DNA of 64,000 nucleotides from JBGTSJ01 sp041940305 (GCA_041940305.1 JBGTSJ010000030.1:1-64000); one strand, 5' to 3'. Counted from the first letter of the stretch, positions 8,521 to 17,237 are shown. A program made the numbers and translations. The notes: generated from the sequence alone by a model not told the origin.

Positions 8521-8928
8521 TCACTCCTCTTCAGGCCCCTCCCCCCGCTCCGGCTCCACCTCCGGCATCTGTGGCTGCACCACGATATACGACAGCTCAG
8601 GCGTCTTCCGGCGGTGAATCGAATGGGCCACCTCGCTCCGGATCCGCGGCGCATAGATGTGCAGCTTTTCCAGGATCAAATCCGCCCGGCCGGCATCAGC
8701 GGCGTCCATCGGAGCGACCGAAACCAGCAGCCGCGAGGCGTCCGGAGCCGGCCGCACCTCCTCGACGTACACGTTCCGCAGCACGTCATCATCGAGCTCG
8801 CCCGTCAGCACATAGTTGAGCGTATCGCGAACCTGCCCGCACAGCTGCAGTGTCTTCCGGTCGACGCGCTGCGGGCGCATCGACCCTTCGAACCGGCTGG
8901 GACGACGCGATCGACGGGGGCGGGGCAT
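8521..8928 (-). CDS. rbfA: Ribosome-binding factor A
   Basis: 135-residue RbfA-type protein that assists 30S ribosome maturation by binding the small subunit. The KH-like core is visible: VRDTLNYVLTGELDDDVLRNVYVEEVRPAPDASRLLVSV, then a helix LILEKLHIYAPRIRSEVAHSIH and the closing strand KTPELSYIVV. This matches RbfA order (beta-strand with PD motif, PEL near the end). The first 16 residues are very basic (MPRPRRSRRPSRFEG); an internal ATG at position 17 is an alternative start. The acidic tail PEVEPERGEGPEEE is unusual. It stands alone rather than next to infB or truB as in many bacteria. Confidence 0.82.
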   Translation of the reverse strand: MPRPRRSRRPSRFEGSMRPQRVDRKTLQLCGQVRDTLNYVLTGELDDDVLRNVYVEEVRPAPDASRLLVSVAPMDAADAGRADLILEKLHIYAPRIRSEVAHSIHRRKTPELSYIVVQPQMPEVEPERGEGPEEE

Positions 8929-9040
8929 GACGGTCTCATCGGCGCTGGAGGATCGGATAGAATGCCGGGCGGAATCGTCCGGCAGTCAGCGCCATCATAA
9001 AGGACGCCGCCATCGCGGAAAGGTTCGCATACCCCGCAAA

Positions 9041-9064
9041 GCCCACGGGCTGCACCCCGTGGGC
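9041..9064. repeat. Perfect palindrome upstream of queE
   Basis: GCCCACGGG and CCCGTGGGC form a 9-bp stem with a six-base loop 27 bases before the queE start, in the rbfA-queE divergent region. It does not match a preQ1 riboswitch and is more likely another dispersed palindrome; a role in the queE leader is possible. Confidence 0.6.
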
Positions 9065-9090
9065 CCTCAACGAGTGCACTCCCCAGCAGT

Positions 9091-9768
9091 ATGTTCATCG
9101 CCGAAGTCTTCCACTCCATCCAGGGCGAAGGCCGCTACGCCGGCACCCCCAGCGTCTTCGTCCGCACCAGCGGCTGCAACCTCCGCTGCTGGTTCTGCGA
9201 CACTCCCTATACGTCATGGCAGCCGGAAGGAGTCGAGCGGTCCGTCGAGAACCTGTTCGAGCAAGTCCAAGCCTTCGACTGCGAGCACGTCGTCATCACC
9301 GGCGGCGAGCCAATGCTGGTCAAGAGCGTCCCGCTCCTCACGCGGATGCTCAAAGCCGAGCGGCACGTGATCACGATTGAGACGGCCGGGACGGTCGATC
9401 TCGAAATCGACGCCGACCTCATGTCCATCAGCCCGAAGCTGTCCAACTCCACCCCGCACGGCACCGACTGGGCGGCCCGCCACGACGAGCGCCGCCACCG
9501 CCCCGACGTCATCCGTCGCCTCACCCGCGACTACGACTACCAGCTCAAGTTCGTCATCGACACTCCCGCCGACGTCGCCGAAGTCGAACGCTACCTCGAC
9601 GAGTTTCCCCACATCGAGCCCGACCGGGTCATGCTCATGCCGCAGGGTGTCGAAGTCGAGGCTCTCCGCGAGCGGATGGAATGGATCGCGGACGCGGCGA
9701 ACCAGCGAGGCTGGCGCGTGTCCCCGCGCCTGCACATCGAGTGGTTCGGCAACACCCGCGGCACATGA
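9091..9768 (+). CDS. queE: 7-carboxy-7-deazaguanine synthase QueE
   Basis: 225-residue radical SAM enzyme of queuosine and 7-deazaguanine biosynthesis; converts 6-carboxy-tetrahydropterin to 7-carboxy-7-deazaguanine. The N-terminus EVFHSIQGEGRYAGTPSVFVR is diagnostic, and the cluster-binding motif is CNLRCWFC (CxxxCxxC) near residues 30-37. The SAM-binding ITGGEPML follows near residue 70. The C-terminal RLHIEWFGNTRGT fits the family. The ATG at 9091 (MFIAEVF) matches the usual family start. The other pathway genes (queC, queD, queF) are not nearby. Downstream GNAT gene starts 158 bases later across a repeat element. Confidence 0.95.
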   Translation: MFIAEVFHSIQGEGRYAGTPSVFVRTSGCNLRCWFCDTPYTSWQPEGVERSVENLFEQVQAFDCEHVVITGGEPMLVKSVPLLTRMLKAERHVITIETAGTVDLEIDADLMSISPKLSNSTPHGTDWAARHDERRHRPDVIRRLTRDYDYQLKFVIDTPADVAEVERYLDEFPHIEPDRVMLMPQGVEVEALRERMEWIADAANQRGWRVSPRLHIEWFGNTRGT

Positions 9769-9781
9769 GTCCAGACATCCG

Positions 9782-9862
9782 CTCGCATCCCCCCTCTCCC
9801 CCACACCCGCCCTCCACACGATTGCAGCATCGATGGGGGAGAGGGGTCGGGGGTGAGGGGCC
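9782..9862. repeat. Palindrome-ended element of GGGAGAGGGG family (copy 2)
   Basis: Starts CTCGCATCCCCCCTCTCCC and ends GGGGGAGAGGGGTCGGGGGT-GAGGGGCC, with about 35 bases of unrelated sequence between. The ends CCCTCTCCC and GGGAGAGGG are complementary. The element at 18508-18589 has the same layout in the opposite orientation, including the outer GGGATGCGA half. Located between queE and the GNAT gene. Confidence 0.8.
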
Positions 9863-9926
9863 GCCACAACGCCGCCCCACGACCTCCGGTGACTGTCATG
9901 CACAGCGAGACTCGCCCGGCCGACTC

Positions 9927-10355
9927 ATGAATCCGCATCACCCATTGACCAGCCCGGTCACGTATAAAACCGACCCTCGTCTCCAGCCCGCCGAGTTCAT
10001 CGCCCTGCTGCGACAGACCTCCCTCGGCGAGCGCCGCCCGCTGGACGATGTCCCCCGCATCGACCGCATGCTCGCAGAAGCAGACCTGATCATCACCGCG
10101 CGCGTCGACGGAGCCCTCGTCGGCGTCTCCCGAGCCATCACCGACTACAGCTACTGCACCTACCTCGCCGATCTCGCCGTCGACCAGGCCTTCCAGGGCC
10201 ACGGCATCGGCCGCGAACTCATCCGCCGCACCCACGCCGCCGCCGGCCTCCAAACCATGCTCATCCTCCTCGCCGCCCCCGCCGCCGAGTCGTACTACCC
10301 CCACATCGGCATGACGCAGCACCACTCGTGCTGGTACCTGCCGCGCGAGGCGTGA
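9927..10355 (+). CDS. GNAT family N-acetyltransferase
   Basis: 142-residue acyltransferase of the GNAT superfamily. The acetyl-CoA binding motif A is clear: YLADLAVDQAFQGHGIGRELIRRTH, with the pyrophosphate loop QGHGIG near residue 85. A preceding VGVSRAITDYSY and a following LLAAPAAESYYPHIGMTQH, ending in the common YYxxxGF-like turn, complete the fold. The substrate is unknown. The start is taken at ATG 9927; the frame is open further upstream but that part is encoded by a repeat element. Confidence 0.85.
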   Translation: MNPHHPLTSPVTYKTDPRLQPAEFIALLRQTSLGERRPLDDVPRIDRMLAEADLIITARVDGALVGVSRAITDYSYCTYLADLAVDQAFQGHGIGRELIRRTHAAAGLQTMLILLAAPAAESYYPHIGMTQHHSCWYLPREA

Positions 10356-10372
10356 CGGGTGTGTCGGTGGAT

Positions 10373-10393
10373 GCCGACGCTGGCAGCGTCGGC
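10373..10393. repeat. Perfect palindrome GCCGACGCT-GGC-AGCGTCGGC
   Basis: Nine-bp perfect stem with a three-base GGC loop, 18 bases after the GNAT stop. It may terminate that transcript; it also resembles the other short-loop palindromes dispersed in this window. Confidence 0.7.
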
Positions 10394-10591
10394 CACGGGG
10401 CGGGGCTGTCAGAGGGGCCAGCGAAGAGCATTGAGTTCCTCGGCGCACAGCCGCCCCGATGCGTCCGGGCGATCCCCACCGCCCCGTCAGCAGCCGCCGC
10501 ATACCCATGTTGCTTTTGGCATCGACGCCGTCGAGGAACTCGCTGACTGGGTCAACATAGCCGTTGGCTTTCTCGGAGCGTGCAACGCGAA

Positions 10592-10616
10592 AGGCGGCTC
10601 CCAGGGGGAACCGCCT
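10592..10616 (-). terminator. Terminator of the envelope operon
   Basis: AGGCGG/CCGCCT hairpin (AGGCGGTTCCCCCTGGGAGC and its complement on the minus strand) followed by TTTCG, 29 bases past the stop of the DUF3618-like gene. Position and orientation fit a factor-independent terminator of the leftward operon 13388-10645. Confidence 0.6.
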
Positions 10617-10644
10617 CTCACGTGACATTCTGCTTCCATCTTAC

Positions 10645-12261
10645 TCAGCAGGCAGGACCACCCGTTGAATTCTTCCGTGTGGAGGCCGCGGGACGCGGAT
10701 CCTGCTCCGGTTTCTGCCCGGCGCCGCCGGAAAGGTTGCCCTGCGACAGACCCTGCTTCTGGGCTTCGTCCTTAGCTCCCTTGACGGCCGCCTCCGCCAC
10801 CTGCTTCCCCCGTTCCAACAGGTTCTCGCCCGACGGGCTTTGCCCTTCCATGGCGCGAGGCTTGATGCCCTGCTTCTCCATTTCGGAGTCTGCCGCCGAG
10901 GCTGCAGCCTTCGCAACTCGCTCGCCGCGCTCCACCAGGTCGGCTCCGGCTTCGCGTGCTTTGCGCTTCAGCTCATCGGCGTGCTCGCCAAGGAGTTCTT
11001 GCTCCTTCCGGGATTCCGGAATGAGCAGTCCGACGATCAGGCCCAGCCCGACACACGCGGCCCCGACGGCAAGGGGCCGCTCCTCCATGTTCTGCTGCAC
11101 GAAATCGCGGCTCTGGCGATAACCACGCCGCACTTGATCGCGGCTGTAGGCATAGCCCTCCTGCAGGCGGTCGCGGCTCATTTCGTAGCCGTGCCGGGCC
11201 TGCTCCGCACTATAGTCCCAGCCCTCCCGCAGGCGCTCGCGCCCGCTGTCTATGCTGTCCGCGATGGATCGTCCCATCCGACGCGTGCCATCACGGGTCC
11301 GCTCCCATGTGCGGGAACCGGTGTCGCGGGCGCTGCGCATGGCGTCCGCCATGCCGCCGTTGCCGCTGACGAATTCGCGTACATGGGACGCCGCGTCCCG
11401 GAGTTTGTCTTTCACATTGGCGCCCGTCTCCGCCAGAGACCCTTTCACCTTCTCCAACGTCTGGGCGGCGCGATTCGACTGCGATTCGTCGGATTCGTCC
11501 GTCCAGTGATGATGGCTGGCTGCGGTGTCGCAGGCGATGAGCGACTGCAGATCCTGACCGTAGTTCTCCTCGTACGGTTCCCCCGTGCGCGCATCAACGA
11601 AGGAACCGCTGTGCTCGTGCAGCTCGGCCCACTGCGAATGCAGATCATGGCGCTTGCGCCCTGACAGCGACATGATCTTGGCCGAGATCAGTTTCAGCTT
11701 GTCGGCGTGGGACACATCCTTATTGGAGAGGAGCGTGGTGGATTCGCCCACCGTGCGCTCCGCCCGACTAGTCCAGGCCTGCTCGCTCTCCTGCGATCCG
11801 GACCAGTCGTACTCCGGATGCCACGCTGCAACTCCCCGAGACCAGCGTCGCCCCTCCGAGGGCATGGGGGAACTGACCTGTTGATCGGCCGACCAGCGTT
11901 CCAGCTTGTCAAAGCTGGACGACGACCCTTCGTCCTCATTGGCGAGTTCCTCGTACAGCAGCCAGGCCGCTCCAGCGGCGCACAGCAATGCGGGCACCGG
12001 ATGCGCTTTGATCTTGCGGGCGACCGAACGCCCCGCCTGTTTGGCCTGCCGCGCGTAATCGGCGCTCCGTCGATCTCCCGACTCACCCGAACGGAAGAGA
12101 TCGAGCAGATCGTCGAAGAGGTGCCGCGGATTGAGTCGCTCGCCGATGGCGTCGAGCGTGTCATCCATGTGGTGGCGTGTCCGCTCGATATCGTGCTCGA
12201 TGTCGCGAGAGCTGCCGTGACCGTTGGCGGCAGGATGGTCCGAAAGGCGATGCGTATCCAT
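10645..12261 (-). CDS. DUF3618-like membrane protein with helical repeats
   Basis: 538-residue, strongly helical and charged protein. The N-terminus (DIEHDIERTRHHMDDTLDAIGERLNP) matches the DUF3618 pattern: a phased helix before RHLFDDLLDLF. A hydrophobic helix follows at about residues 88-103 (VPALLCAAGAAWLLYEELA). The middle carries imperfect 11-residue repeats of the kind YSxxQxRxGYxxSRDxxQ (about residues 345-395). A second transmembrane helix near 400-420 (PLAVGAACVGLGLIVGLLIP) precedes a helical tail. Function is unknown; such proteins usually accompany Holin-X-like and DUF883-like genes, as here. Its ATG overlaps the stop of the upstream gene by one base (TAATG), so the two are translationally coupled. 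Confidence 0.72.
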   Translation of the reverse strand: MDTHRLSDHPAANGHGSSRDIEHDIERTRHHMDDTLDAIGERLNPRHLFDDLLDLFRSGESGDRRSADYARQAKQAGRSVARKIKAHPVPALLCAAGAAWLLYEELANEDEGSSSSFDKLERWSADQQVSSPMPSEGRRWSRGVAAWHPEYDWSGSQESEQAWTSRAERTVGESTTLLSNKDVSHADKLKLISAKIMSLSGRKRHDLHSQWAELHEHSGSFVDARTGEPYEENYGQDLQSLIACDTAASHHHWTDESDESQSNRAAQTLEKVKGSLAETGANVKDKLRDAASHVREFVSGNGGMADAMRSARDTGSRTWERTRDGTRRMGRSIADSIDSGRERLREGWDYSAEQARHGYEMSRDRLQEGYAYSRDQVRRGYRQSRDFVQQNMEERPLAVGAACVGLGLIVGLLIPESRKEQELLGEHADELKRKAREAGADLVERGERVAKAAASAADSEMEKQGIKPRAMEGQSPSGENLLERGKQVAEAAVKGAKDEAQKQGLSQGNLSGGAGQKPEQDPRPAASTRKNSTGGPAC

Positions 12262-12716
12262 TAGTGCACTTTCTCCTTGATCCAGTTTTTATCAGCGACG
12301 AGGCTCGCCTTGCTCCGCTCAGGAACTAGGGACTCGTTCTTGAGGGTCGTGATTGCCTTCTGGATGAGGCCGTAGCCGATCCCGGCGACGCCGCCGCCTA
12401 CGATCAGGGGGGCCAGCCAGCCGGCCGTCGCATGGGAGAGTCCGGCGGCAGTCAGGCCGACATACAGTCCCACGACGATCCCGAGTAAGAGGATCAAAGC
12501 CCCCATCGCTGCGACCACCCCACCCGCGGCGAGATAGCCGACGTTGCGGCCGGCGCGGGATGCCTTCTCGCTCATCTCAGTTTTGGCGAGATCAACCTCC
12601 TGCCGGAAGAGGAGCATTGACTCATCGCGAAGCTCCTTGAGCAGGTCGACGAGGGAACGGTGCTCCCCGTCTGCCCGTTCCTGGCCTGCCAGCCTGTTTC
12701 GGTCTGTCTGAATCAT
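12261..12716 (-). CDS. Holin-X-like (phage holin family / DUF1469) membrane protein
   Basis: 151-residue protein with an N-terminal amphipathic helix (SLVDLLKELRDESMLLFRQEVDLAKTEM) followed by two transmembrane helices, GYLAAGGVVAAMGALILLLG and GWLAPLIVGGGVAGIGYGLI. This matches the Actinobacterial Holin-X / DUF1469 pattern (an ERDE-LLRQE-LA helix and two membrane spans). Despite the family name these are chromosomal envelope proteins rather than proven holins. Middle gene of a three-gene leftward operon: seven bases after the upstream gene and overlapping the downstream one by one base. Confidence 0.82.
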   Translation of the reverse strand: MIQTDRNRLAGQERADGEHRSLVDLLKELRDESMLLFRQEVDLAKTEMSEKASRAGRNVGYLAAGGVVAAMGALILLLGIVVGLYVGLTAAGLSHATAGWLAPLIVGGGVAGIGYGLIQKAITTLKNESLVPERSKASLVADKNWIKEKVH

Positions 12717-12722
12717 GATCCC

Positions 12723-13388
12723 TTACTCCCAATTCGAAGTCGTGGCAAACTCGCGTGACTGCCGGTCGGAACCCTGGCTCCGAAAGTCGTCACCGTGTTC
12801 CTCCCGGGAGTCCGAAACCGGCGAAGCCTTGAGGAACCTCGAGATCGCTAGGCCTGCGAGAAACATGCCGCCATAAAAGATTTCGGGACGGCGGCGGGCG
12901 AACCGCTCCGCATCGTGCTGCAAGCGGCGACGATCGCAGCTGCGAAGGTAGTCGACGGCGTGGTCGGCCTTGTCGGCAGCGTATTCAATCGCCGAGGCGA
13001 CGTTATGGTCGGCGTCGTCGTGCAGCGAGGACGCGGCTTCACGCATGGCATGCGTCAGGTGCGAAATCTCCTCGGCCGCGCGGTTCGTCTGGCGATCCGT
13101 CCACTGATCCCCTTCCTGTTTGACTCGCTCGGCTGCGCTGGCGGCCGTTTCCCGCGCGGCGTCCGCTGCATCGGAGGCGACGCTGCGCGCCTTGTTTTTC
13201 ATTTGCTCGGTCGTCGATCGCTCCGGTGACTGAGCGCCCGATGCGCCGGCAGGCGTCGAGGCTGCCGCCGGGGTCTGCTCGAACTCAGATCCGGCGGCAG
13301 CCTGACGCTGCGTGCTGCTGGACGGACTGGACTGAGGCGCCCGGTTCGCTGACTGCGACCCGGAGGACTTTCGATTCCTGGAATTCAT
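12723..13388 (-). CDS. Helical low-complexity membrane-associated protein
   Basis: 221 residues. The first 70 are Ser/Gln/Ala-rich and probably disordered; residues 72-160 form an Ala-rich helix with heptad-like spacing (KNKARSVASDAADAARETAASAAERV), resembling LEA-like or DUF883-type stress proteins. One weak hydrophobic segment, EIFYGGMFLAGLAISRFL (about 170-187), resembles the C-terminal membrane anchor of DUF883 proteins. No catalytic motif is seen. First gene of the operon with the Holin-X-like and DUF3618-like genes. A role in envelope or osmotic stress is an inference from the family neighbours only. Confidence 0.65.
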   Translation of the reverse strand: MNSRNRKSSGSQSANRAPQSSPSSSTQRQAAAGSEFEQTPAAASTPAGASGAQSPERSTTEQMKNKARSVASDAADAARETAASAAERVKQEGDQWTDRQTNRAAEEISHLTHAMREAASSLHDDADHNVASAIEYAADKADHAVDYLRSCDRRRLQHDAERFARRRPEIFYGGMFLAGLAISRFLKASPVSDSREEHGDDFRSQGSDRQSREFATTSNWE

Positions 13389-13721
13389 GATGGGGGCCTC
13401 ACATTCGGACGTGATGAAGAAGTTTGGGCCGCCCTGTGCTGCGGGCGGTTATGACATCGCCCCTGCTGCTGCGAGAACCGTACCGCAGAGCAACGTTCTG
13501 ACGTATCGGCCGCGCACCAGGATGAGGCGTGGGGCAGCGTTGCACGGGGCGGGTCGGGCAACTCCCCAAAGGATGAGGGTGACGCGGGAGATGTCACCAA
13601 CTGAAGAGGCGCAGTTGACCCGGTACCCGGAGATTCTCAGCCACGCATGATGCAGGCCCTTCGGAAACGGCACCCGCGGTGTGTCGTCAACTTTTCATCT
13701 CGAATACTGGGAGGTGCAACC
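13389..13721. other. Divergent intergenic region between envelope operon and DUF11 gene
   Basis: 333 bases without a convincing gene. It must hold promoters for both directions. A possible ECF-type promoter is annotated separately. A GCCGCCC/GGGCGG inverted repeat sits near 13430-13449. Confidence 0.6.
13475..13501 (+). promoter_or_regulatory. Candidate ECF (sigma-E-like) promoter
   Basis: GAACCG at 13475-13480, then 16 bases, then TCTGA at 13497-13501. This resembles the extracytoplasmic sigma-E consensus GAACTT-N16-TCTGA. It would direct transcription towards the DUF11 gene, leaving a leader of about 215 bases. Match by eye only; chance occurrence is possible. Confidence 0.25.
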
Positions 13722-15542
13722 ATGCGGAAACCGTCAGGGACAGGGAGACTGGGAGCAGCCGTGCTCGCGGCCGGATTACTGTTTTGGTCGAGCGGAGTGT
13801 TCACGCGGGCCCAGCAGCCGCAACGTTCGCCAGGCAACGCCGAGGCGACCTCGAACACTCAGCGAAGTCTGGAATTGCCGGTGCGAGTCCCGGCGCTGCG
13901 GGTGAGTGTGGAGGCCCCGGAGGAGGTGCGGGTCGGAGACAGCTACGAGTACACGGTGACGGTCACGAATGCGACCGAGGATCTCGTCGTCCACGACGTC
14001 GTGCTGAAACAGAAGCAGCCCGCGTCATTCAAGATTGAGTCGGCCGAAATTCAGCAGTCCCAGGCCGGGCAGAAGCAGCCACAGCAGGCACAACAGCAGA
14101 AGCAGAACCAGAATCAGAGCGGGCAACAGCAGAGTGAGCAGTCTCAGGCACAGTCGCAGAACAAGCAGGAATGGACGATTCCGGAACTGAAGCCCGGTGA
14201 GTCGCGCGTGATCACGGTCAAGGCGACGTCGGATCAGGAGGGAGCGGAGAGCGTGTGCATCCTGGTGACGTCGTACACTCCGACGATCTGCATTCCGACG
14301 AAATTCGTGAAGCCCGAGCTGGAGATCGCCAAGCGGGCGCCGGAGAAAGCGACCGTGTGCGAGGACATCGAAGTTCAGTACATCGTCAAGAATAGCGGCA
14401 CCGGTGCGCTCGCGGCATTCGAGGTGCGGGACACGCTGGGCGATGGACTGCAGACGATCGAAGGCGAGCAGGAGTTGAAGTTCGAAGTGGACGGGCTGGA
14501 AGCCGGGCAGTCGCGTGAGTTCACCGCGCGTCTGCGGGCCGACCGGGCCGGTGAGTTCAGCAGCCGCGCCGTGGCGGTGACGGAGGACGGCAAGGAGACC
14601 CGCTCCGCATCGACAACGCTGCAGGTCGTCAGCCCGCAGCTGGCGGTCGCCATCGACGGGCCGAAAGAGTTGCATGTCGGTCGCACCTCCGAGTTCACCG
14701 TCCGCGTCACGAATCAGGGAGACGCAGCCGCGGAGCAGGCAGAGCTGCAGCTGCAGTTCAACGAGCAGGTCGCCCGCTTGGAAAGCACAGGCGAGGTGGC
14801 CAACTCCGATCGCGCCGTCGAGCAGCCGAGCGGGAATGGGGAGGCCCAGCCGACTCCGGCCGCCAATCAGTCTCAGCCGAACGACCAGGAGCAGAACGCG
14901 CAGCCTCAGCAGGAGAGGGCGAACCGGAACCAGCCGGGGCAGCGGCAGCAGGCCGCGCAATCCTGGGAGATCGGGACCATCGAACCGGGAGCGACGCGGG
15001 CCGTCACCTTTCGGCTGAAAGGAATCGAAGGCGGAAAGCTGGACCAGCGGGCGGTCGCTGAGTTCGTCTGTGCTCCGGACGCGGAGGCGATGAAGACGAC
15101 AGCCATGCATCAGGCGGAAGTCTTCGCCCTGCCGGCGCTAGCCATTGCCGTGGTGGATGAGCAGGATCCGGTGGCCATCGAGGAGCCGGCCGTGTACCGG
15201 GTGATTGTCCAGAACGAGGGTACGGCGCCCGACAAGAACATCGAGATCTCGGTGGACCTGCCAGAACAGCTGGAATACGTGAGCGCCAGCGGCCCGAGCG
15301 AGGGGAGCGCCGACGGTCAGACCGTCAAGTTCCAGCCGGTCGACCAGCTGGAGCCTGGTGAAAAGTTGGTCTGGACGGTGGAGACGAAAGTCCGGCAGGA
15401 AGGTAAGGCCATGTTCCGTGCCGACCTGAAGAGCGAGGAGTTGGATCAGCCGGCGATTGCGGAGGAACCGACACGGCTGTTCGACGGCGAGACGAGCACG
15501 GAATCGAGCAGTTCGGATCAACCTGCCGACCAACAGCAGTAA
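13722..15542 (+). CDS. DUF11-domain cell-surface protein with signal peptide
   Basis: 606-residue exported protein. Signal peptide: basic MRKPSGTGRLG, then AAVLAAGLLFWSSGVFTRAQ. Four or five DUF11-like beta-sandwich repeats follow, each with a GDSYEYTVTVTNATED / GRTSEFTVRVTNQGDA / EEPAVYRVIVQNEGTA strand motif and a closing LxPGExRxxTVxx motif. Two Gln-rich low-complexity inserts (about residues 110-150 and 375-415) interrupt the repeats. Cysteines are few (VCILVTSYTPTIC, ATVCEDIEV, EFVCAPD), a pattern that recalls chlamydial OmcB-type proteins, which share DUF11 domains. The ATG at 13722 has a good GGGAGGT site. Probably a structural envelope protein. Confidence 0.8.
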   Translation: MRKPSGTGRLGAAVLAAGLLFWSSGVFTRAQQPQRSPGNAEATSNTQRSLELPVRVPALRVSVEAPEEVRVGDSYEYTVTVTNATEDLVVHDVVLKQKQPASFKIESAEIQQSQAGQKQPQQAQQQKQNQNQSGQQQSEQSQAQSQNKQEWTIPELKPGESRVITVKATSDQEGAESVCILVTSYTPTICIPTKFVKPELEIAKRAPEKATVCEDIEVQYIVKNSGTGALAAFEVRDTLGDGLQTIEGEQELKFEVDGLEAGQSREFTARLRADRAGEFSSRAVAVTEDGKETRSASTTLQVVSPQLAVAIDGPKELHVGRTSEFTVRVTNQGDAAAEQAELQLQFNEQVARLESTGEVANSDRAVEQPSGNGEAQPTPAANQSQPNDQEQNAQPQQERANRNQPGQRQQAAQSWEIGTIEPGATRAVTFRLKGIEGGKLDQRAVAEFVCAPDAEAMKTTAMHQAEVFALPALAIAVVDEQDPVAIEEPAVYRVIVQNEGTAPDKNIEISVDLPEQLEYVSASGPSEGSADGQTVKFQPVDQLEPGEKLVWTVETKVRQEGKAMFRADLKSEELDQPAIAEEPTRLFDGETSTESSSSDQPADQQQ

Positions 15543-15560
15543 TGCAACCGTGACTGGCCG

Positions 15561-15605
15561 ACGGCCCCGTTCCCCTATTCGTCAACACACGGGAATCGGG
15601 GCCGT
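15561..15605 (+). terminator. Terminator of the DUF11 gene
   Basis: ACGGCCCCGTTCCC pairs with GGGAATCGGGGCCGT (one bulge) around a 16-base loop, followed by TGTTCGTT. It begins 18 bases after the stop codon and has the expected orientation. Confidence 0.65.
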
Positions 15606-16296
15606 TGTTCGTTAAATGGGGGGATGGCACGGTCGACGAGGGTTGGTGTGACGGGGTGGAACGATCGGGAACGTCCCGTGTGCCACGGGGGTGTCGCCTA
15701 AGCGGACGCCGAGTGGAACATGAGAGCTGCGGCGCGCCGATACCCGTTCTGCATCGGGACGGCTGACGCAGCCGCGACACACCCTCACGGTTCCCGTAGT
15801 GCCCCAACCACACGCGCTCCGACCCCCGCCTCCCTGCGCACCCACCCCCGATCCAGTGGACGCCACTCCCACCAAAGAAGCGGCCCCGCCCATGCCCACC
15901 CGCCGCTCGCTCTACCGCAACCTGCCGCACACCCATCCCCGCGCGCAACCGAGAATTGAGAATCCAAAACCAAAATCTCACCTCTTGGTGTCCCACCCTC
16001 CAACTCAGTCGCAACTTTTCACCAACCTTGGCGGCAACTTTCACCAACTCAGTCACGATTCACTCCCCCCGCAAGTTGAGAACTTGCAGAGTTGCCTATC
16101 GCTCCGCGCAACCAGCCGCCACCAGAATCCAGCTCGGAGCACCCGCGGTCGCGAAAACGACAAACGCCGCAGCCGCCCTGCTGAGGGGCGATTGCGGCGG
16201 ATGGCTGGGAGATTGTGGAAGAGTGACCTGTCGACCTTCAGGGACTGCGGTGCAATGTGCACCCAGCGGGGCCGACTGAAGGCGGTACACCACCGT
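15606..16296. other. Gene-free stretch between DUF11 gene and sigma factor gene
   Basis: About 690 bases with no open frame that shows codon periodicity or family similarity. An imperfect hairpin at about 16167-16198 (CCGCAGCCGCCC with GGGGCGATTGCGG) followed on the minus strand by a T-rich stretch is a possible terminator of the sigma factor gene. Remnants such as GAATTGAGAATCC-type simple repeats near 15950 suggest eroded repeat sequence. Confidence 0.5.
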
Positions 16297-17073
16297 TCAC
16301 GCGAATTCGGGGCGGCGTTTGTTGAGCTGGTCTTTGAGGCGGGCGACGATGCTGGAGTGCATCTGGCTGACGCGGGATTCGGAGAGGCCGAGGGTCTGGC
16401 CGATCTCCTTCATGGTCAGCTCTTCGTAGTAGTAGAGGATGATGATGAGGCGTTCGTTGCGGTTGAGGCCCTTGGTGACCAGCCGCATGACGTCGCGCTT
16501 CTGGATGCCGTGAGTGGGATCTTCTCCCTTGGTGTCCTCGATGATGTCGATCTCGCGGACGTCCTTGTAGCTGTCGGTCTCGTACCACTTCTTGTTGAGG
16601 CTGACGAGGTTGACGGCGCTGGCTTCGGCGCGGAGCTTTTCGTACTCCTCCATGGGGATGCCGAGCTTGCTGGCGAGTTCGAGGTCGGTGGGGGGGCGGC
16701 CGACGGCGGCTTCGAGCTGTTTGCGGGCGGCTTCGAGCTTGCTGGCCTTGCTGCGGACAAGGCGGGGGACCCAGTCCATGGTGCGGAGCTCATCGAGCAT
16801 GGCGCCCCGGATGCGGGGGACGCAGTAGGTCTCGAACTTGACGCCGCGGTTCATGTCGAACGACTCGATGGCGTCCATCAGCCCGAAGACGCCGGCGGAG
16901 ATCATGTCGTTGAGGTCGACGCCGTCAGGGAGCTTGGCCCAGACCCGTTCTGCGTTGTAGCGCACGAGCGGGAAGTACTGCTCGATGAGCCGGTTGCGGA
17001 GTTCCTGGTTGGTCTGGTCGAGCTTGAAGTCCTGCCAGACTTGCTGAATATCGATGGCGACCTTGGTCGTCAT
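16297..17073 (-). CDS. fliA: FliA/WhiG-family RNA polymerase sigma factor
   Basis: 258-residue sigma-70 family factor of the sigma-28 type. Region 2 reads LVRYNAERVWAKLPDGVDLNDMISAG-VFGLMDAIESFD followed by KFETYCVPRIRGAMLDELRTMDWVPR, the strongest marker of the FliA/WhiG subgroup. Region 3 (GRPPTDLELASKLGI) and region 4 (LTMKEIGQTLGLSESRVSQMHSSI) are intact. It probably directs late flagellar or motility genes, given flhA and flhF just upstream on the same strand. The ATG at 17073 is preceded by GGAGGA at good spacing; upstream frame to 17253 consists of palindrome-rich spacer. Confidence 0.9.
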   Translation of the reverse strand: MTTKVAIDIQQVWQDFKLDQTNQELRNRLIEQYFPLVRYNAERVWAKLPDGVDLNDMISAGVFGLMDAIESFDMNRGVKFETYCVPRIRGAMLDELRTMDWVPRLVRSKASKLEAARKQLEAAVGRPPTDLELASKLGIPMEEYEKLRAEASAVNLVSLNKKWYETDSYKDVREIDIIEDTKGEDPTHGIQKRDVMRLVTKGLNRNERLIIILYYYEELTMKEIGQTLGLSESRVSQMHSSIVARLKDQLNKRRPEFA

Positions 17074-17220
17074 GCAATCCTCCGTGAGGTGTGGCTGCAG
17101 TTGTTGCGGGCGTCGCCGTGGAACAGGGATGACGCGCTGGGATGTGGGTGACGCCGGATGACGGCGGGCGTCGTGCCTGCCGTGGTTGGAGCTGGGCTCC
17201 GGGAGTTGGACGTGGTTGTG

Positions 17221-17237
17221 GCGAAGCGGAGCTTCGC
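17221..17237. repeat. Perfect palindrome GCGAAGC-GGA-GCTTCGC
   Basis: Seven-bp stem with loop GGA (TCC on the other strand). Shares the C-TCC-G loop with palindromes at 25566, 33534, 48236 and 58381 although the stem sequence differs. Confidence 0.75.

Noticed and set aside
9041..9064. preQ1 riboswitch before queE
   Set aside because: The hairpin is a simple palindrome without the adenine-rich tail and loop pairing expected of a preQ1 aptamer.
12261..12716. Prophage holin
   Set aside because: Family name only; no phage genes, lysin or integrase are nearby, and the neighbours are chromosomal envelope genes.
16238..17151. Open frames opposite and overlapping the sigma factor gene
   Set aside because: The sigma factor has full family motifs; the opposite frames do not and overlap it completely.
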